Positions 60,893 through 64,000 of a stretch of 64,000 nucleotides of DNA are shown here, one piece after another; position 1 is the stretch's first letter; each line of letters starts with the position of its first letter. A program made the position numbers and the translations under genes. The notes beneath the pieces were generated by a model that saw nothing but the letters and a program-made list of their open reading frames with translations, was not told the DNA's origin and did no database searches. Source of the stretch: Heliocidaris tuberculata (lineage: Eukaryota; Echinodermata; Echinoidea; Camarodonta; Echinometridae); contig CM046833.1 in assembly GCA_025618425.1 (NCBI GenBank), positions 35,996,774 to 36,060,773 of the forward strand, given 5' to 3'.

Positions 60893-61053
60893 AGAACCAT
60901 CTATACACAGAGTTTGGCTAACTCGGTTTCAGTTGGACACAATAGGATGCATATTCTCTTGTTACTGTATATGCTTGGCCAACATTGCAACATGCGCCAT
61001 GGCATTACCTGCTGGAGCCAAGTTGGCCAAACTCTGTGTACATTGATGGCTCT
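60893..61053. repeat. Inverted repeat, 31-33-bp arms
   Basis: The left arm (60893-60923) includes ACACAGAGTTTGGCTAACT. The right arm (61021-61053) is AGTTGGCCAAACTCTGTGTA then CATTGATGGCTCT. They pair with a few mismatches around a 97-bp loop. This could be a small foldback element. A 95-codon plus-strand frame across it is not convincing as a gene. Confidence 0.7.
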
Positions 61054-61059
61054 GGGTCC

Positions 61060-63420
61060 TACCACTTCCCACCTCCTAATGAATTATTCCACTATTCTAA
61101 TGAGTTTAACTAGACTAGTGCCCTCTTGTGTCTGAAGTATGACAGGAGTTGCCACTCCAAGTGCACAGTGCAGAGATCACAATAGAAGAATTCATTTGGC
61201 CTTATTAATATCTCTTAAAATAAGTATTAAAAAGTGACTTATTTGAAAGCTAGGAGTGCCGAAGAGGACAACAGTGAAGAAAAGTTATGAATCTGTAAGA
61301 TTCATATGTTGTCTCCAATCTTTAATTATTATTTTGCAAAGTTATATATGCTACAGGGTCTGTCAACACGATCACAAAGACTTTCAAGAAATCAACTAAA
61401 AGGCAATTTCAATACACTATTGTATTGCTTACAGAAGTCATGTTCAGATTATGCAATAAGATGAGGTTTGCACTTTCCGAAGGTGATGCCCCAGCTGGGT
61501 CGATTTATCAAGTCTTTGAAATCATGTTCTTTTCATTTTTTCAAAACAATAACTGTATCTATTAAAGCAACATCAATCACGACAGCATCTAATTTCCTTC
61601 AAAACAGTTTTGTCACCCAAGAAAAGAATCTAATATGAAAATATATACCCATTAGATACATATATGTTTCACCAGAAGAAAATTCTGTATAGAGCATTAA
61701 AAAGTGCATATCGCATTAAAACATAGACAGTGGGCTAGAAATAGGTTGCGACATCCACGCATTATATCCCGTGAGAATTTTGCAGATGCCCTCTCCTTGG
61801 GTCATCGTTTTTTAATCCCCCGCGCTGTATCGTGATTGCAGACAAAGATTGCGATATCAACACAAGGTGAGTCAAGACCCCAGTCGTCCCTTGCGCGTCT
61901 TGGCTCATAGATCCTTGCACCTGATAAGCCTGGGATCTGATACATGCCTTTTGTTTATATTTGTATTTTATTCTGTCATTTCATAATTTCTTTCAATTTT
62001 CTTTAAATTTCTCTACACATTCTCACAGTCCCGGTGCACTTTCAATGCGGTGCAAAACCCTGTGTTTGTGCATTGGTTTTGTCCTCAGTTACGATGTACA
62101 GGATTGCAGTTTTGATACACTTCCATTGTTAATTAGCGATAAATGATGTATAGTGATCTGAGGAAGTTGCTTTCAGCATGGGACAAACATGCCTAAAATG
62201 TTGACATTTATTTCAAATTGTCAATGTCTTAGCTTTCCTACGAATATCATCAAATTACTAGAATGATTTTCTTACAAGAATATTTCTAATGCTAGGACAA
62301 GTATTTCTACTACTACTACTTCTATAATGCTTTTCCAATGCAGCTACTGCTCTATTGTTGTTGCGGCTGCTCTTGTTGTTGCTGCTGCTGCTATTGTTGT
62401 TGCTGCTGCTAATATTACTAATACTGTGACAACTACTTTTGCAATTTTCATATTACAAATTCTGCTGCTAATATTTCTAGCATTATTGACAAATTATAAA
62501 CTTCATACTTAACTAATCTTTACATCAGATTAAATCTTAAGGTTTTCTATAAAATGCATGAAGAAAAATATTTAATCTTACCTGCTTCTCTCACTTTTAG
62601 TCCACCTGTAGAATATAATGAGAAATACAGAAAAGGAACATGAATTATATAAGTCAGGAATATAAAATCATGAAAAAAGTTCCCCAAAATGTTCATATTA
62701 AAAAATATGAAAATATCAATGTCCTGATATGCTTTTAATATGAAATTCATGTGGAATCCTTCAATATACATCATTAAACCATTTAAAAGTGAAGAAATAG
62801 GTTGACTTTAATGCACATATTCACCACTCATAACAAATGCACAATCCCTGAAATTGGGGCATATACAAAAATAAGTCGGCTGGGTCGGTCTGAACATATG
62901 CGCTGGTGAGATCAGGCTTTTAAAAGCTGCCATTCTACTTCCATTGAGGAGAGAAATCACCTTTAAAATTCTACCACATCTATTGATTCTGCATTAGCCA
63001 TTTGGGGCATGGTGTTCTCTATTGATCTGTAAATGGGAATATTATTTTTGAGAATGCCACTTGCATTCCAACCTGCCTGTAATCGACGAGGGGTGAAGTG
63101 TACATGAGGTAAGTGTCGGGATATGGGGGAAAGTGCGGGCGACCCCCCGGATCTGTTATTGACTGGAATAATTTGCTGCGTATAACAGGCAGGGTAGTGT
63201 GTAAAAATATGATTAGAGGTAATTTTGCCGACATAAGTTAAGGTTGAAGTGAGCTTTTGAGTTATTCTAGTCGGGCGGGGTGAGAGCATGGTGTTACTAA
63301 AAAAAATCTAGATTGGAATTGGGTATGTAGACTTAACAAGTGGGAAAGAGATGGGAGGAGAGAAGATGGATTAAACAAGTGATGGGTATTACAGATGAGG
63401 ATGAGGAGGACAGGGAAAGG
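61060..63420. other. Upstream DNA, nothing coding recognised
   Basis: Holds the GTT/GCT repeat and GC-elevated patches near 61790-61900 and 63050-63290. Frames of 71-108 codons on minus at 62963-63289 have no recognised motif. Confidence 0.4.
62350..62412. repeat. GTT/GCT trinucleotide tract
   Basis: TTGTTGTTGCTGCTGCTGCT-type repeats. The 61-codon plus frame (Val/Ala runs) across it is a repeat by-product. Confidence 0.9.
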
Positions 63421-63426
63421 GGGAAA

Positions 63427-63430
63427 TAAT

Positions 63431-63462
<32 letters not shown>

Positions 63463-63690
63463 GAGGGGATAGAGAGAGAGAGAGGGGGGGGGGATAGAGA
63501 GAGAGAGAGAGGGATAGATAGTGTCTGCATGAGAGAGCATCTGCATAAACCAAAGAGAATACAAGACAGAATACAAGAGAGAGAGAGAGAGAGAGTACAG
63601 GGGAGAGAGAGAGAGTTTAATGGAGAGTAAGTGAGAGAGACAGGGAAAGGACAGAGAGAGTAGAGAGAGAGAGGGAGAGAGATATGCTAA
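63427..63690. repeat. GA / GACA / GATA tract
   Basis: (GA)n with ACAGACAGACAG and G9 blocks. Open frames on minus here are Ser/Leu artefacts. Confidence 0.92.
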
Positions 63691-63835
63691 TATTTCACTT
63701 TACAAAATAGATAAAAGTATGATACTGGGAACTGCTGAGGAAGCACGAAAGACTAAAATGCCAAAGAAAATTCAAGAATCAACAAGATATGATTGCAGAG
63801 ATACTGTAGATAGATGTGACAAACGATGAAATATT

Positions 63836-63893
63836 AGGGAGAACGAGAAAGAGAGACAGAAACAGAAAGACAGGGAGAAAGAGAGAGAGAGAA
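63836..63893. repeat. (GA)n microsatellite
   Basis: GAGAAAGAGAGACAGAAACA-type repeats near the right edge of the window. Confidence 0.88.
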
Positions 63894-64000
63894 TACCGAT
63901 ATTTGTGTAGGAATAAGTTTATAAAGAGCTGTATAAAAAGTTGAAAACAAAAACAAAAATATTAGGAATATGGAAAAAATTATAGAAAGTCCACTCATGA

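Overview
The window is eukaryotic, AT-rich, intron-dominated DNA of a marine-invertebrate type. It has long introns, dozens of GA/CT simple-sequence tracts, many poly-G/poly-C runs and several families of very short hairpin transposons. No bacterial operon, rRNA or convincing tRNA was seen, and no transposase or reverse transcriptase reading frame. A sea urchin or other echinoderm is my best guess from repeat style and base composition. This is inference only.

The recognisable gene is the 5' end of a Roundabout (Robo) axon-guidance receptor on the minus strand. Two coding exons can be read. The exon at 22388-22448 starts with ATG, encodes a classical signal peptide and ends in phase 1 at a strong TAG|GTGAGT donor. 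The exon at 6519-6655 starts in phase 1 after a TTTTTCATCCATTCAG acceptor, encodes the first half of the first Ig domain (PPRITEHPS...[13 protein letters not shown]) and ends at CAT|GTAAGT. Joined, they give 66 residues of uninterrupted Robo N-terminus with an intron of about 15.7 kb between. The rest of Ig1 must lie at lower coordinates, outside the window or in an exon I could not see. A candidate non-coding first exon ends at 24874. A weaker alternative first exon, compatible in phase, lies at 50546-50723.

Layout: 1-6518 is the intron after the Ig1a exon. It holds two TTAA-bounded MITEs and a 16-bp CCAAT minisatellite that starts about 20 bp from the splice donor. 6656-22387 is the large first coding intron. 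22449-25320 is a more GC-rich stretch with possible 5' UTR and promoter. 25320-64000 is upstream intronic or intergenic DNA dominated by GA/CT tracts, hairpin elements, tandem arrays (49 kb, 57.6-58.1 kb) and a roughly 1-kb inverted-repeat element (44-45 kb).

The most interesting structural signals are: (1) a family of at least 12 hairpin elements of about 75-85 bp (core GAGCCAGAAGGGTGTTAACTC and its complement) scattered across the window; (2) two 80-bp TTAA-bounded elements of identical length; (3) the NF-Y-like CCAAT minisatellite beside the Robo splice donor; (4) three POU/octamer-like sites at exact 10-bp spacing next to an inverted CCAAT box and an AP-1 site near 32.3 kb.
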